Source of the DNA: Candidatus Butyricicoccus avistercoris | Lineage (GTDB): Bacteria; Bacillota; Clostridia; Oscillospirales; Butyricicoccaceae | DNA length: 64,000 bases | Direction of reading: 5' to 3' | Assembly: GCA_019113005.1 (NCBI GenBank) | Contig: DXIE01000032.1 | Span: 1-64,000, forward strand | Notes under the pieces: generated by a model | What the model was told of the DNA's origin: nothing | Databases searched by the model: none | What the model saw: the letters and a program-made list of their open reading frames with translations, nothing else | Translations under genes and position numbers: made by a program | Shown here: positions 25,260-34,485 of the stretch, one piece after another | Position numbering within the stretch: the first letter of the stretch is position 1 | Layout: each line of letters begins with the position of its first letter

Positions 25260-27605
25260 TTATACAGGTAGTGGTCTTTGCTCAAGTCTAAAAACTAATG
25301 CAGATAAATCGTCTGATGTGCCACGTTTTGCCGCTGCCACCACTAAATGTGCTGCAAGCTCTTTAGGTGTGTCTTTTTGATGCTCATATATAAGCGTTTT
25401 TAACCATTTATCGTCAATACTGTCACATATGCCATCAGAAACCATTATAAATAAATCTCCTCGCTGTAATTTTATAGGTATGCTTTGGTCTGCGGCTATA
25501 TCATCTGATAAACCTACTGGTAAATTACCTCCTGCAATGCTTGTTAATTTATTTCCGCTTAAAATATAACTTGCCGCTGCTCCGCATTTTAAACAGCTTC
25601 CTCGACCTGTAAACAAATCAAGCATAAGCAAATCAAGAGTTACTCCTCGTGTGCTATCACATTTTAGTTTAAAAGCAGGGGATACAGTTCTAAGTGCATC
25701 ATCTGGTGGTATGCCAGCTTTTAAAAACCTTTCCATAAGTGATAAAATCATTCGGCTGTCTTTGGCGGCGGCTTCTCCTGTGCCCATACCATCAGCAAGC
25801 AGCAAACAAGCCTGACCGCTGTCTGTTACAAACGACCTAGCCGTATCTCCTGAAACGTGCTCATTTTGTTTTTGCCTTTGTCCTATGCCTACAATCGCTC
25901 TAAAAGGTGCTTGCTCTTTTAATATAAGTCTTGTGCCTAACTCATCTGATATACGCTCTGGCTCGCTAAGACATACAGATAAAACCGCTGAAAGTCCTGC
26001 TGCAAACCCTTTTCGCTGATGAAGTATATTTTCCATTGCATCGCCGTCAAGCTCTACTCTTAAATGACCTTTACCATCTCGGAAAACTGCCACTTTATCA
26101 ATAACACCAAAAGCTGAGGCATAACTTCTTACTTGTCGCTCTCTTGCGGGAAGTTCGGCTTGCTCACAACCTAATGTACTGCTAATCTGCCTTAATATGC
26201 CTGTAAGTCCTGCGTATTGCTGTGCAATTAAAGTGCAATTTTCTTCACAGCGTTTTCTATATTGCTGACGCTCTCTGAGAGAAAATAAAGCTCTATTTAT
26301 AGAGCTTAATAATTCTGGAAAATGTATACACCTTTCGGAAAAATGTTTAGGAAAATCACTCGCTTCTGCTCGTCCACGTTTTAACATTGGAACAGATACA
26401 TCATTTAATGCTGAGAGTGTGGAAATATAGTCCTTTTGCCAACACTGGTTACAAATTCTACACGTTCTACATATGCTGTCAGCTGCACAGTCAAAAATAG
26501 CATGTATATCTTCATCTGCGGCTGCTCGTCCTGTTTGTGCTCCGCTCATCATTGCAAGATACATTTCATAAAATGCATCAGAGGCTTCACTTGCATATTT
26601 TCCTGCACTGTGTTTCATTCTTAAAAGTTTATCAAGAGTGTTTTCAGGTGATGGTATAAGTGAGTCTTTGATGTATTGAAATAATGTATCAGGAATAAAC
26701 CAAAAAATAAATGCCGCTAAACAACATTCATAAACACCAGATGTGAAAAATGGATTATCTATACCAAGTAAGCAAGCCGCACTTGCTGTAACTGCTGTAC
26801 TAAGTAAAAAAGGTAATCTGCCCATAGAGCGAAATGCACCTGCTAAAAGTGCTGATAAACTGTATACACATGTGAAAAATGCTCCGCTGCCGCCTGTAAT
26901 ATCCATTGTAACACCAAATATTACGCCAAAAGCTGCACCGCTTGCACTTGAAACTAAATAAGCTGCTGAAAGTGTTAATATATAAGCTAAAACTCTTGAT
27001 GGTGAGATAGTGCCAAATATAGTAATTTCACCAAGTGCTATAAGTACACTTGCTATTAATGCAAGCAATCCAACAGGTTTTTTAAAATCTCCCAATCTTT
27101 TGGGATAAGAAAATGCTTTAATATAACATAGGCATAAACCGCCTGTTATAGCACACACTGTTATAAACTGAAAAATTTTTGCAATGCTTAAAAAGGGTGG
27201 TGCTGGTAAAAGAATAAATGTACATATGAGCGTCATAAATGAGCATGAAAGCGGCATAAACCATATTTTTCTTAAATGCTCTTTGAAAATGTAAGCACAT
27301 ATAAATGTAAGTATACTTGCAACTGCACAAGATACTCCAAGCATTCCTCCATGCCCTAAAAGATAACCTATAACCGAACCTAATAATGCATATATTCCTT
27401 TGGTTGTACACGCACCTGTAAACGCTATGCCTAAAGGAGCATATGTACCGAAAAACATACCTTGAGATAAGACTAAACCCAGTAAAAATTGTCTTATGCC
27501 TCTAGCTGCTCGTTTTGCGGTGTCGGTGTGTGTAAGTCTTGTCCATAAAGCTGCCGTATGTGCTGCAGCTTCAAAACTCTTTCGTTCTAATGTTTGCTTG
27601 TCCAT
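25260..27605 (-). CDS. spoIIE: Stage II sporulation protein E (PP2C phosphatase)
   Basis: 781 aa from ATG 27605, where AAGGAGG lies 7 nt upstream. The N-terminal third is a bundle of about ten TM helices (residues 35-310). The middle region (330-560) has a Cys-rich patch (CRTCRICNQCWQ). The C-terminal PP2C domain carries VTDSGQACLLLADGMGTGE and MVSDGICDS metal motifs. It dephosphorylates SpoIIAA to release sigma F in the forespore. The presence of a full gene argues for endospore formation. Confidence 0.95.
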   Translation of the reverse strand: MDKQTLERKSFEAAAHTAALWTRLTHTDTAKRAARGIRQFLLGLVLSQGMFFGTYAPLGIAFTGACTTKGIYALLGSVIGYLLGHGGMLGVSCAVASILTFICAYIFKEHLRKIWFMPLSCSFMTLICTFILLPAPPFLSIAKIFQFITVCAITGGLCLCYIKAFSYPKRLGDFKKPVGLLALIASVLIALGEITIFGTISPSRVLAYILTLSAAYLVSSASGAAFGVIFGVTMDITGGSGAFFTCVYSLSALLAGAFRSMGRLPFLLSTAVTASAACLLGIDNPFFTSGVYECCLAAFIFWFIPDTLFQYIKDSLIPSPENTLDKLLRMKHSAGKYASEASDAFYEMYLAMMSGAQTGRAAADEDIHAIFDCAADSICRTCRICNQCWQKDYISTLSALNDVSVPMLKRGRAEASDFPKHFSERCIHFPELLSSINRALFSLRERQQYRKRCEENCTLIAQQYAGLTGILRQISSTLGCEQAELPARERQVRSYASAFGVIDKVAVFRDGKGHLRVELDGDAMENILHQRKGFAAGLSAVLSVCLSEPERISDELGTRLILKEQAPFRAIVGIGQRQKQNEHVSGDTARSFVTDSGQACLLLADGMGTGEAAAKDSRMILSLMERFLKAGIPPDDALRTVSPAFKLKCDSTRGVTLDLLMLDLFTGRGSCLKCGAAASYILSGNKLTSIAGGNLPVGLSDDIAADQSIPIKLQRGDLFIMVSDGICDSIDDKWLKTLIYEHQKDTPKELAAHLVVAAAKRGTSDDLSALVFRLEQRPLPV

Positions 27606-27769
27606 GGTCAAACCTCCTTGGGTTTCAGTATAGGTCTTAACTGTTGCATCTTTTGTTGGAAAATATTAATGGAAATAATAAAATATATTTTATTTATATT
27701 TAAATAATTACAAAATGAAGAAAAATAATAGGAAATGCAGGGAAAACTAGAGAAATAAATTTGGTCTGT

Positions 27770-27798
27770 TTGCATTGAGAGTTTGTATATGCTAAAAT
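27770..27798 (+). promoter_or_regulatory. Promoter of dusB-sigma operon
   Basis: TTGCAT (27770-27775), 17-bp spacer, TAAAAT (27793-27798) with a TG extension, 38 nt before the start codon. Confidence 0.55.
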
Positions 27799-27835
27799 AA
27801 AAGTCTGATAACTCAAATTTATTTGGAGGATATAT

Positions 27836-28801
27836 ATGAACATTGGACAGGTGGAGATAAAAGGTAGACTTATACTTGCACCTATGGCAGGCGTTACTGA
27901 TAAAGCTTTTCGCCAAATTTGTAGAGAACATGGTACTGCTCTTACTGTAACCGAAATGGTTTCTGCTAAAGCACTTCACTTTAAAGATAAAAAAACACCT
28001 AGACTTTTGGGTTTATCTCAAAATGAACACCCAGCATCAGCACAGATATTCGGCTCAGAACCAGAAAGCATGGCTGAGGGTGCTATTATTGCAAAGGAAA
28101 TATCAGGCTGTGAAATCATTGATATAAATATGGGTTGCCCTGCACCGAAAATAGTTAATAACGGCGATGGCTCAGCACTTATGAAAGATATTAAACTTGC
28201 AGAGCAAATTATAACCGCAGTTAAAAAAGCAGTTGATTGCCCTGTGACAGTTAAATTTAGAAAAGGTTGGGACGAAAAAAGTATAAACTGCATAGAGTTT
28301 GCTAAAATGTGTGAATATGCAGGTGCAGATATGATTGCAGTTCATGGCAGAACAAGAGCTCAACAATATTCAGGAAATGCAGATTGGGATATTATAGCCA
28401 AAGTAAAACAATCGGTTAAAATCCCTGTGGCTGCAAATGGTGATGTTTTTACCCCTCAAGATGCGGTTAATATAATAAATCATACAAATGCTGATTTTGT
28501 TATGATTGGCAGAGGGGCACTTGGTGACCCTTGGCTATTTGAAAGAAGCAATAAGCTTATAGAAACAGGTATTTTGCAAGATGAGCCAACGCTATCAGAA
28601 AGACTTGATACTGCTGTTAGACAAATTGAGCTTGCATGTGAGGATAAAGGCGAACATATAGCCATGCTTGAAGCAAGAAAACATGTCAACTGGTATTTAA
28701 AAGGCTCGTCTGGTCTTAAAGAGTTTAAAAAACGTGTGTGTGCTTTTAATAAAATAGATGAGCTTTATAAGCTTTGTGAGGATATTAAAGCTCAGATATA
28801 G
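27836..28801 (+). CDS. dusB: tRNA-dihydrouridine synthase
   Basis: 321 aa. An FMN barrel with LAPMAGVTDKAFR, EMVSAKAL, the catalytic-Cys motif DINMGCPAPKIVNNGDGSAL, KFRKGWD, VHGRTRAQQYSG and GRGALGDPW. It reduces uridines in the tRNA D loop (DusB-type). TTGGAGGA lies upstream. The sigma factor follows after 20 nt. Confidence 0.95.
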   Translation: MNIGQVEIKGRLILAPMAGVTDKAFRQICREHGTALTVTEMVSAKALHFKDKKTPRLLGLSQNEHPASAQIFGSEPESMAEGAIIAKEISGCEIIDINMGCPAPKIVNNGDGSALMKDIKLAEQIITAVKKAVDCPVTVKFRKGWDEKSINCIEFAKMCEYAGADMIAVHGRTRAQQYSGNADWDIIAKVKQSVKIPVAANGDVFTPQDAVNIINHTNADFVMIGRGALGDPWLFERSNKLIETGILQDEPTLSERLDTAVRQIELACEDKGEHIAMLEARKHVNWYLKGSSGLKEFKKRVCAFNKIDELYKLCEDIKAQI

Positions 28802-28821
28802 ATAAAAGGAGGGTTGCACCG

Positions 28822-29433
28822 ATGACAGGGGAAGATGTGCTTATTAAACGTGCTAAAAAAGGCGAAATGGCTGCATTTGAAGCATTGGTGTCCGCTTATG
28901 AAAGAAGGGTTTATACTCTTGCTTTAAGGTCTACAAATTCGCATGAAGATGCACTGGATATAACTCAAGAGGTTTTTTTAAAAGCCTATAAAGCTTTGCC
29001 GTCTTTTAGAGGTGAAAGCGGGTTTTCTACTTGGCTTTATAGAATTACCATGAATAAATGTGTAGATTTTGCCAGAAGTAAAAAAAATATAACTTTAGAA
29101 TCAATAGATGATGAAAAAGTTGTAGAGCTACAAGATTTAAAAGAAAAAAATCAACCAGAAAAATCATTTGAGAAAACAGAGCTTCGTGAGGAAATAGACA
29201 TTGCTCTTAATATGATATCCGAAGAACATAGAAAAGTTGTTGTCCTTCGTGATGTGGCTGGTATGAAATATGCAGATATAGCCAAGGCTCTTTCCATTGA
29301 AGAAGGTACAGTGAAATCAAGAATTGCAAGAGCAAGAGAAGCTCTTAGAAAAATTTTAATAGATAGAGGGAACATTTCTTTACCATCTACGTCTAAACAG
29401 TCAGAAAGGAGGCGGGAAGATGCAAAACTGTGA
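28822..29433 (+). CDS. ECF RNA polymerase sigma factor
   Basis: 203 aa. Region 2 (AFEALVSAYERRVYTLALR, DALDITQEVFLKAYKALPSF, STWLYRITMNKCVDF) and region 4 (EEHRKVVVLRDVAGMKYADIA, EEGTVKSRIARAREALRK) are complete. This is SigW/RpoE-like, expected to direct envelope-stress genes. It overlaps the anti-sigma gene by 14 nt. No typical self-promoter is obvious, so it may be expressed with dusB. Confidence 0.94.
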   Translation: MTGEDVLIKRAKKGEMAAFEALVSAYERRVYTLALRSTNSHEDALDITQEVFLKAYKALPSFRGESGFSTWLYRITMNKCVDFARSKKNITLESIDDEKVVELQDLKEKNQPEKSFEKTELREEIDIALNMISEEHRKVVVLRDVAGMKYADIAKALSIEEGTVKSRIARAREALRKILIDRGNISLPSTSKQSERRREDAKL

Positions 29434-30382
29434 AAAATATCGTGAGCTGTGTTCAGCTAGTATTGATGGCGAATTATCACCTCAGGAAAAACGAGAGCTT
29501 TTTGAGCATATTTCAAAATGTCCCGCCTGTGCAGCGTATTTAGATGACCTTCGTGAAATGCGAAATGCATGGGACGATTTTAAACAGCCTTTACCAGATG
29601 ATATGCATGAGTATATTATGCAGGCGGTTTTAAAAGAAGCTGAAAAACCTGTTAAGACTAAAAGACATTTCCCTGTGTTTACTACATTTGCAGCGGCAGC
29701 AGCTTGTGTAATGCTTGTTCTATCTGGTGCGGTAGGCGATATAATAAATATGACTTCTAATAACACTGGTGATAATACTAGGGCTAAACCTACTGGTAAA
29801 CTTGTTATGGAGAATACAGATGAAGGTGAAACATCATCATATATAGAACCAGAACAAACAGAACCAGAACAGCCTGAGGAGCAACTCGAGCAGACACAGC
29901 CAGTACAGCCTAGAGTTATAGAGCCTGCACAGAATGAGACAAAAGAACAAACCGAAGTAGCACCGAAAACTTCTGAAGTTCCTGAGGAAAATCAGGAACA
30001 GCAGACTGATAAGCAGACTGAGCAACAGGTTGACAATGGCAAACAGGTAGCACCAGCCACATTTTCTGTAAATCCAGAATCTAAGAAAAATGCCGCAGAA
30101 CGTCAATCGGTCGCAATTCCTTCATCACTTCAAACATCAAGCTTTGCTTTTTGCTTTGTTGCGGTAGGTTCTGGCGATGTACCTGTGATAGATAATGCTG
30201 AATTTATAGAAAAAAATAATAATACCTATTATTTTAAAGTAACTGGCGTTATAAGTGATTTTGATAAAACAGTATTATCACTTAAAGAAAAAGGATTTGA
30301 GACCACTATGCGTGATGACTTAGGAGTTAAAATAGATGCAAATGCTACTAACGGTTTGCTTGTTTTAGTGGTAAACGAATAA
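29420..30382 (+). CDS. Membrane anti-sigma factor with zinc finger
   Basis: 320 aa. The N-terminal zf-HC2 motif is His30-x3-Cys34-x2-Cys37 (FEHISKCPACA), which binds the ECF sigma. One TM segment (about 90-108) follows, then a Glu/Gln/Pro-rich extracellular linker (about 130-215) and a C-terminal domain of about 90 residues. It holds the upstream sigma factor until released by a signal, probably by proteolysis. GGAGGCGGGAAG lies in the overlap. Confidence 0.92.
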   Translation: MQNCEKYRELCSASIDGELSPQEKRELFEHISKCPACAAYLDDLREMRNAWDDFKQPLPDDMHEYIMQAVLKEAEKPVKTKRHFPVFTTFAAAAACVMLVLSGAVGDIINMTSNNTGDNTRAKPTGKLVMENTDEGETSSYIEPEQTEPEQPEEQLEQTQPVQPRVIEPAQNETKEQTEVAPKTSEVPEENQEQQTDKQTEQQVDNGKQVAPATFSVNPESKKNAAERQSVAIPSSLQTSSFAFCFVAVGSGDVPVIDNAEFIEKNNNTYYFKVTGVISDFDKTVLSLKEKGFETTMRDDLGVKIDANATNGLLVLVVNE

Positions 30383-30394
30383 AGAAATATATGT

Positions 30395-30430
30395 AAATTC
30401 CGATAAATTTATTTTATCGGAATTTTCTTG
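30395..30430 (+). terminator. Terminator before the ribosomal supercluster
   Basis: A 13-bp stem AAATTCCGATAAA/TTTATCGGAATTT, followed by T-rich sequence. It separates the sigma operon from the rpsJ promoter. Confidence 0.9.
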
Positions 30431-30449
30431 TTTTTTTCGTAAAAAACTA

Positions 30450-30478
30450 TTGACAAATGTATAAAAATAAGTTATTCT
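30450..30478 (+). promoter_or_regulatory. Promoter of the S10 operon
   Basis: Perfect TTGACA (30450-30455), 17-bp spacer, TATTCT (30473-30478). The start is near 30484, leaving a leader of about 330 nt. Confidence 0.75.
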
Positions 30479-30483
30479 ATACA

Positions 30484-30815
30484 AGGCTTGCGAAACAGCA
30501 AGCAAAAATGCGATGATATCGGAGATTGCTGACATATGTCAGGTAACTTCGATGGAGTAGGTCCGACAATCGGGCGGTTGAGACAACTGCTTATTGTAAA
30601 ACGTCAATGTTCTTGCGTAAATTCGGGACTTTTGGCAAAAGAGTCAGAAAGCCGATTGCATGAACCTCCTGCGTTATTTTGACCGGATTTTTCACAAAGA
30701 GTGTGCCGGTTATTTTCATGCCCGTACGCGATACGCTAGGCGGGGTTGCAGTATCTCTCCGTAACGAGTCGACACATTTTTAAATGTACGACATGTACGA
30801 GGAGGAAATACAAAA
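30484..30815 (+). promoter_or_regulatory. Long structured leader of the S10 operon
   Basis: 332 nt without a recognised gene. Visible elements are a first hairpin GCTTGC/GCAAGC (about 30486-30503); CGACAATCGG at 30564; a 48-codon upstream ORF (30536-30682); CCTCCT (30665-30670) complementary to the rpsJ Shine-Dalgarno AGGAGG (30800-30805); and a hairpin ACCGG/CCGGT (30682-30710). In Bacillus and E. coli this operon is controlled through its leader by L4, so an autoregulatory role is likely, although this leader does not look like those I know. Confidence 0.6.
30536..30682 (+). CDS. Possible 48-residue leader peptide ORF
   Basis: ATG 30536 to TGA 30680-30682, with GGAG 11 nt upstream. The predicted peptide (starts MSGNFDGVGP, ends HEPPALF) has no known family. 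The codons for the final Pro-Pro are CCT CCT, the sequence that could mask the rpsJ ribosome binding site, so translation could release it. A chance ORF of this size is quite possible. Confidence 0.25.
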   Translation: MSGNFDGVGPTIGRLRQLLIVKRQCSCVNSGLLAKESESRLHEPPALF

Positions 30816-31127
30816 ATGGCTAATGCTGAAAAGATTCGTATCCGCCTAAAGGCATACGACCATGAGCTAATTGATCAGTCTGCAGAGAAGATTGTTGAAA
30901 CTGCTAAGCGTTCTGGTGCTAAGGTTTCTGGTCCAATCCCTCTACCTACTGAAAAGGAAATTATCACTATTCTACGTGCTGTTCATAAGTACAAGGACAG
31001 CCGTGAGCAGTTTGAGCGTCGCACTCATAAGCGTCTAATCGATATCGTTAACCCAGGTCAGAAGACTGTTGAGTCCCTAATGACTCTTGACCTTCCAGCT
31101 GGCGTTGAAATCGAAATCAAGCTCTAA
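30816..31127 (+). CDS. rpsJ: 30S ribosomal protein S10
   Basis: 103 aa, full length. The family blocks [40 protein letters not shown] and [10 protein letters not shown] are present. It sits in the 30S head and, as NusE, binds NusB in antitermination. It is the first gene of the supercluster, with GAGGAGG 10 nt upstream and ribosomal-type codon bias (CGT, GCT, AAG). Confidence 0.98.
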   Translation: MANAEKIRIRLKAYDHELIDQSAEKIVETAKRSGAKVSGPIPLPTEKEIITILRAVHKYKDSREQFERRTHKRLIDIVNPGQKTVESLMTLDLPAGVEIEIKL

Positions 31128-31251
31128 TTTAAATTACTAACAATCTGCTAAAAAGCAGTTTGTACCTAGCCACTTTCGGTGTGGCGAGGTCAAGTTGGCA
31201 GTTAGGCTAAGACCACTGTCAACCAATAACCTAAATAGGAGGAAAACAAAA
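31128..31251 (+). promoter_or_regulatory. Structured rpsJ-rplC spacer
   Basis: 124 nt between rpsJ and rplC, unusually long for this cluster. Contains small hairpins CTGCT/AGCAG (near 31145) and GCCAC/GTGGC (near 31170). There is no promoter or T tract, so it is likely transcribed through. The rplC ribosome binding site AGGAGG is at its end. Confidence 0.4.
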
Positions 31252-31953
31252 ATGCTGAACAAAGCAATTATCGGCAAGAAGGTTGGCATGACCCAAATCT
31301 TCGACGCTGAAGGTAAGGTTATCCCTGTTACCGTAATCGAAGCTGGTCCATGTGTAGTTACTCAGCTAAAGAGTGTTGAGAAGGAAGGCTACGCTGCTGT
31401 ACAGCTCGGTTTTGAAGATGTTAAGGAAAAGAAACTAAACAAGCCAGAGCTTGGCCACTTAAAGAAGGCTGGCGAGGCTGTTAAGAAGTACCTCAAGGAG
31501 TTCCGTTTCGACGATTGCTCCACTTTCCAAGTTGGCGATGTAATCACTGCTGATATGTTCAAGGTTGGCGATTACGTTGACGTAACTGGTATCTCTAAGG
31601 GTAAGGGTTTTGCTGGCGTTATCAAGCGTTTTAACGCTGGTCGTTCTCCAATGAGCCATGGTGCTGGCCCTATGCACCGTCACCAAGGTTCTATGGGTGC
31701 TTGTTCTGACCCTTCTAAAATCATGAAGGGCAAGATGATGCCTGGTCACCTCGGTAACGAGCAAGTTACTGTTCAGAACCTTGACGTTGTTAAGGTTGAT
31801 GCTGAGCTTAACCTAATCGCTGTTTGTGGTGCTATCCCAGGTCCTAAGGGCGGCATCGTATTCCTGAAGAATACCGTTAAGAAGAATCCTGAGAAGAAGG
31901 GTCCAGCTGCTGCAATCAGTAAGAACCCTCAGAAGGCTTCTGCAAGAAAGTAA
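31252..31953 (+). CDS. rplC: 50S ribosomal protein L3
   Basis: 233 aa from ATG 31252 ([17 protein letters not shown]); an upstream in-frame GTG/ATG is not used because AGGAGG lies 10 nt before this ATG. Conserved centre: [36 protein letters not shown]. It reaches the peptidyl-transferase centre. The C-terminus has about 20 extra Lys/Ala/Pro-rich residues compared with a typical L3. Confidence 0.97.
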   Translation: MLNKAIIGKKVGMTQIFDAEGKVIPVTVIEAGPCVVTQLKSVEKEGYAAVQLGFEDVKEKKLNKPELGHLKKAGEAVKKYLKEFRFDDCSTFQVGDVITADMFKVGDYVDVTGISKGKGFAGVIKRFNAGRSPMSHGAGPMHRHQGSMGACSDPSKIMKGKMMPGHLGNEQVTVQNLDVVKVDAELNLIAVCGAIPGPKGGIVFLKNTVKKNPEKKGPAAAISKNPQKASARK

Positions 31954-31971
31954 GGAGAGGAGGAAATACTA

Positions 31972-32595
31972 ATGCCTACAGTTAAGGTTTATAATATGGC
32001 TGGTCAGGAGACTGGCACAATCGAGCTTAATGCTGAGATTTTCGGCATCGAGCCTAATGTTTCTGCTATGCATGCAGTAGTAAAGAACCATCTGGCTAAC
32101 AAGCGTCAGGGCACTCAGTCCACTCTGACTCGTGCAGAGGTTCGTGGCGGTGGTATTAAGCCATGGCGTCAGAAGGGTACAGGTCGTGCTCGTCAGGGTT
32201 CTATCCGTTCTCCACAGTGGACTCACGGTGGTATCGCTCTAGGCCCTAAGCCACGTTCCTACCGTTACACTCTAAACAAGAAGCTGCGTCGTCTAGCTAT
32301 GATGTCTGCACTGTCTGCTAAGGCTGCTGCTGGCGAAATCATCGTTATTGATGACCTGAACATGGGTGAAATCAAGACTAAGACTTTTGCAGGTTTCCTG
32401 AAGTCTGTTGATGCAACTGGCAAGAGCCTTGTTGTAACTCCAGAGTCTCGCACCAATGTTATTAAGAGTGCTGCTAACATTCCAGGCGTTCGTACTACTA
32501 TTGCTACTACTCTGAATGTTTATGATATCCTCAACGCTGATAAGTTCATCATCGACAAGGCAGCGGTTGCTAAAATCGAGGAGGTTTACGCATAA
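31972..32595 (+). CDS. rplD: 50S ribosomal protein L4
   Basis: 207 aa. Conserved loop KPWRQKGTGRARQGSIRSP that lines the exit tunnel, and the C-terminal LNVYDILNADKFIIDKAAV. In other bacteria L4 represses its own operon by acting on the leader, so it is the candidate effector for the rpsJ leader. It overlaps rplW by 1 nt. Confidence 0.97.
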   Translation: MPTVKVYNMAGQETGTIELNAEIFGIEPNVSAMHAVVKNHLANKRQGTQSTLTRAEVRGGGIKPWRQKGTGRARQGSIRSPQWTHGGIALGPKPRSYRYTLNKKLRRLAMMSALSAKAAAGEIIVIDDLNMGEIKTKTFAGFLKSVDATGKSLVVTPESRTNVIKSAANIPGVRTTIATTLNVYDILNADKFIIDKAAVAKIEEVYA

Positions 32596-32888
32596 TGAAA
32601 TTCGCACATGACGTAATCATTAAGCCTATTATCACCGAGCGTTCTATGGAAGGTATCGCTGAGAACAAGTATGTTTTCGAGGTTGCTCCAAACGCTGGTA
32701 AGATTGAAATTAAAAAGGCTGCTGAAGAAATCTTCGGCGTTAAAGTTGCTAAGGTTAACACCATTAAGCTGCCAGGTAAGTGGAAGCGTATGGGCGTTCA
32801 CACTGGTAAGCGTAAGGACATCAAGAAGGCTATTATCACCCTGACTGATGATTCTAAGAAGATTGAAATCTTCGAAAACATGATGTAA
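32595..32888 (+). CDS. rplW: 50S ribosomal protein L23
   Basis: 97 aa, with DVIIKPIITERSM, NKYVFEVAPNAGKIEIKKA and LPGKWKRMGVHTGKR. L23 sits at the tunnel exit and docks trigger factor and SRP. Its start overlaps the rplD stop (TAATG). Confidence 0.97.
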   Translation: MKFAHDVIIKPIITERSMEGIAENKYVFEVAPNAGKIEIKKAAEEIFGVKVAKVNTIKLPGKWKRMGVHTGKRKDIKKAIITLTDDSKKIEIFENMM

Positions 32889-32984
32889 TTTACCGTAAGG
32901 TGAATATATAAATTTGCGGCAATCGGTCGCAGGTATGGGGATGTCACCCCGATAAGAACAGATTTTAAGGAGTTGAAAAACAAA
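32889..32984 (+). promoter_or_regulatory. Structured rplW-rplB spacer
   Basis: A hairpin TGCGGC-AATCG-GTCGCA (32915-32931) and a second GGGG-ATGTCA-CCCC (about 32937-32950). The first carries CGGCAATCGG, a 10-mer shared with the rpsH leader. No promoter is seen. Confidence 0.45.
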
Positions 32985-33818
32985 ATGGCGATTAAGACTT
33001 TCAACCCTACGACACCTTCCCGCCGTAATATGACTACTCTGTCTAATGCGGGACTGTCTAAGGTAAAGCCAGAAAAGAGCCTTCTCGAAAAGCTCAAAAA
33101 GACCGCTGGTCGTAACAGCTATGGTCGTATCACCGTTCGTCACAAGGGCGGCGGAAACAAGCAAAAGTACCGTATTATTGACTTCAAGCGTCAGAAGCTG
33201 GATATGCCAGCTACCGTTCTGACTCTGGAATATGACCCAAACCGTTCTGCTAACATCGCTCTCGTTCAGTACGAGGACGGCGTTAAGGCTTATATCCTCG
33301 CTCCAGAGGGTCTAAACATCGGTGACAAGGTTATTTCCTCTGTTAATGCTGATATTAAACCTGGCAACTGCCTGCCAGTTCATGCTATCCCAGTTGGTAC
33401 TATGATTCACAATATCGAGCTATACCCAGGTAAGGGTGCTCAGCTGGTTCGTTCCGCAGGCGTAGCTGCACAGCTTATGGCTAAGGAAAACGGCAAGGCA
33501 ATGGTTCGTCTGCCATCTGGTGAGCTGCGTTATGTTCGTCTAGAGTGTAAGGCTACAATCGGTGTAGTTGGTAACTCTGACCACTCTAACGTTCAGCTTG
33601 GTAAGGCTGGTCGCAGCCGTCATATGGGTATCCGCCCAACAGTTCGTGGTTCTGTAATGAACCCTTGTGACCACCCACATGGTGGTGGTGAAGGTAAGAG
33701 CCCAATCGGCCGTCCAGCACCAGTTACCCCATGGGGCAAACCTGCTATGGGTTACAAGACTCGTAAGAAGAATCACCGTACCGACAAGCAAATCGTTCGT
33801 CGTCGTAACGGTAAGTAA
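32985..33818 (+). CDS. rplB: 50S ribosomal protein L2
   Basis: 277 aa from ATG 32985 ([14 protein letters not shown]). AAGGAG lies 12 nt upstream; the nearer in-frame TTG touches it. [18 protein letters not shown] contains the His needed for peptidyl transfer. L2 joins the subunits and is required for the peptidyl-transferase centre. Confidence 0.98.
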   Translation: MAIKTFNPTTPSRRNMTTLSNAGLSKVKPEKSLLEKLKKTAGRNSYGRITVRHKGGGNKQKYRIIDFKRQKLDMPATVLTLEYDPNRSANIALVQYEDGVKAYILAPEGLNIGDKVISSVNADIKPGNCLPVHAIPVGTMIHNIELYPGKGAQLVRSAGVAAQLMAKENGKAMVRLPSGELRYVRLECKATIGVVGNSDHSNVQLGKAGRSRHMGIRPTVRGSVMNPCDHPHGGGEGKSPIGRPAPVTPWGKPAMGYKTRKKNHRTDKQIVRRRNGK

Positions 33819-33836
33819 GGAAAGGAGAACAGAAAT

Positions 33837-34118
33837 ATGGGCAGAAGTGTTAAGAAAGGCCCTTTTGTGGCTCCTGAGCTTTACAAAAGAGTCGTTGCTA
33901 TGAATGAAGCTGGCGAGAAGAAAGTTGTTAAAACTTGGTCTCGTGCATCTACAATTTTTCCTGAGTTCGTTGGTCATACTATCGCAGTTCATGACGGTCG
34001 TAAGCACGTTCCAGTATATGTTACTGAGGACATGGTAGGTCATAAGCTGGGTGAGTTCGCTCCAACCCGTACCTATAAGGGTCACGCGGGCAGCAAGACC
34101 TCCAACAACGGTAAGTAA
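33837..34118 (+). CDS. rpsS: 30S ribosomal protein S19
   Basis: 93 aa, with [35 protein letters not shown] in pieces, and [16 protein letters not shown]19 forms a complex with S13 in the 30S head. AAAGGAG precedes the ATG. Confidence 0.98.
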   Translation: MGRSVKKGPFVAPELYKRVVAMNEAGEKKVVKTWSRASTIFPEFVGHTIAVHDGRKHVPVYVTEDMVGHKLGEFAPTRTYKGHAGSKTSNNGK

Positions 34119-34132
34119 GGGAGGACGAACAG

Positions 34133-34468
34133 ATGGAAGCAAGAGCAATCGTTAGAAACGTCCGCATGACCCCTCGTAAGATGAAGTTAATCTGTGACCT
34201 GATTCGTGGTAAAGACGCAGGCACTGCTATGGCTATCATCATGAACACTCCAAAGGCTGCTAGCGAAGTTATGGCTAAGCTTTTAAAGAGTGCAGTTGCT
34301 AATGCGGAGAATAATCATAACATGAACACCGATAAGCTTTATGTTAAGGAAGTTCATGTAGCACCAGGCCCTATCATGAAGCGTATTATGCCACGTGCAC
34401 AGGGTCGTGCATTCCGTATTCTCAAGAGAACCTCTCATGTAACTCTGGTTCTCGCTGAGAAAGAATAA
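34133..34468 (+). CDS. rplV: 50S ribosomal protein L22
   Basis: 111 aa, with VRMTPRKMKLICDLIRGKD and the hairpin tip GPIMKRIMPRAQGRAFRI that lines the exit tunnel, where macrolide-resistance changes occur in other species. GGGAGGA lies upstream. Confidence 0.98.
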   Translation: MEARAIVRNVRMTPRKMKLICDLIRGKDAGTAMAIIMNTPKAASEVMAKLLKSAVANAENNHNMNTDKLYVKEVHVAPGPIMKRIMPRAQGRAFRILKRTSHVTLVLAEKE

Positions 34469-34485
34469 TTAGGGGAGGTTAAACA

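Noticed and set aside
29840..30060. Glu/Gln/Pro repeats in the anti-sigma gene as a tandem repeat or CRISPR-like array
   Set aside because: The units are irregular at the DNA level and in frame; it is a low-complexity protein linker.
32586..34148. Long minus-strand ORFs over rplW, rplB and rpsS (for example 32586-33164 and 33540-34148)
   Set aside because: They are opposite strongly conserved ribosomal genes, have no ribosome binding site and arise from the codon bias of those genes.
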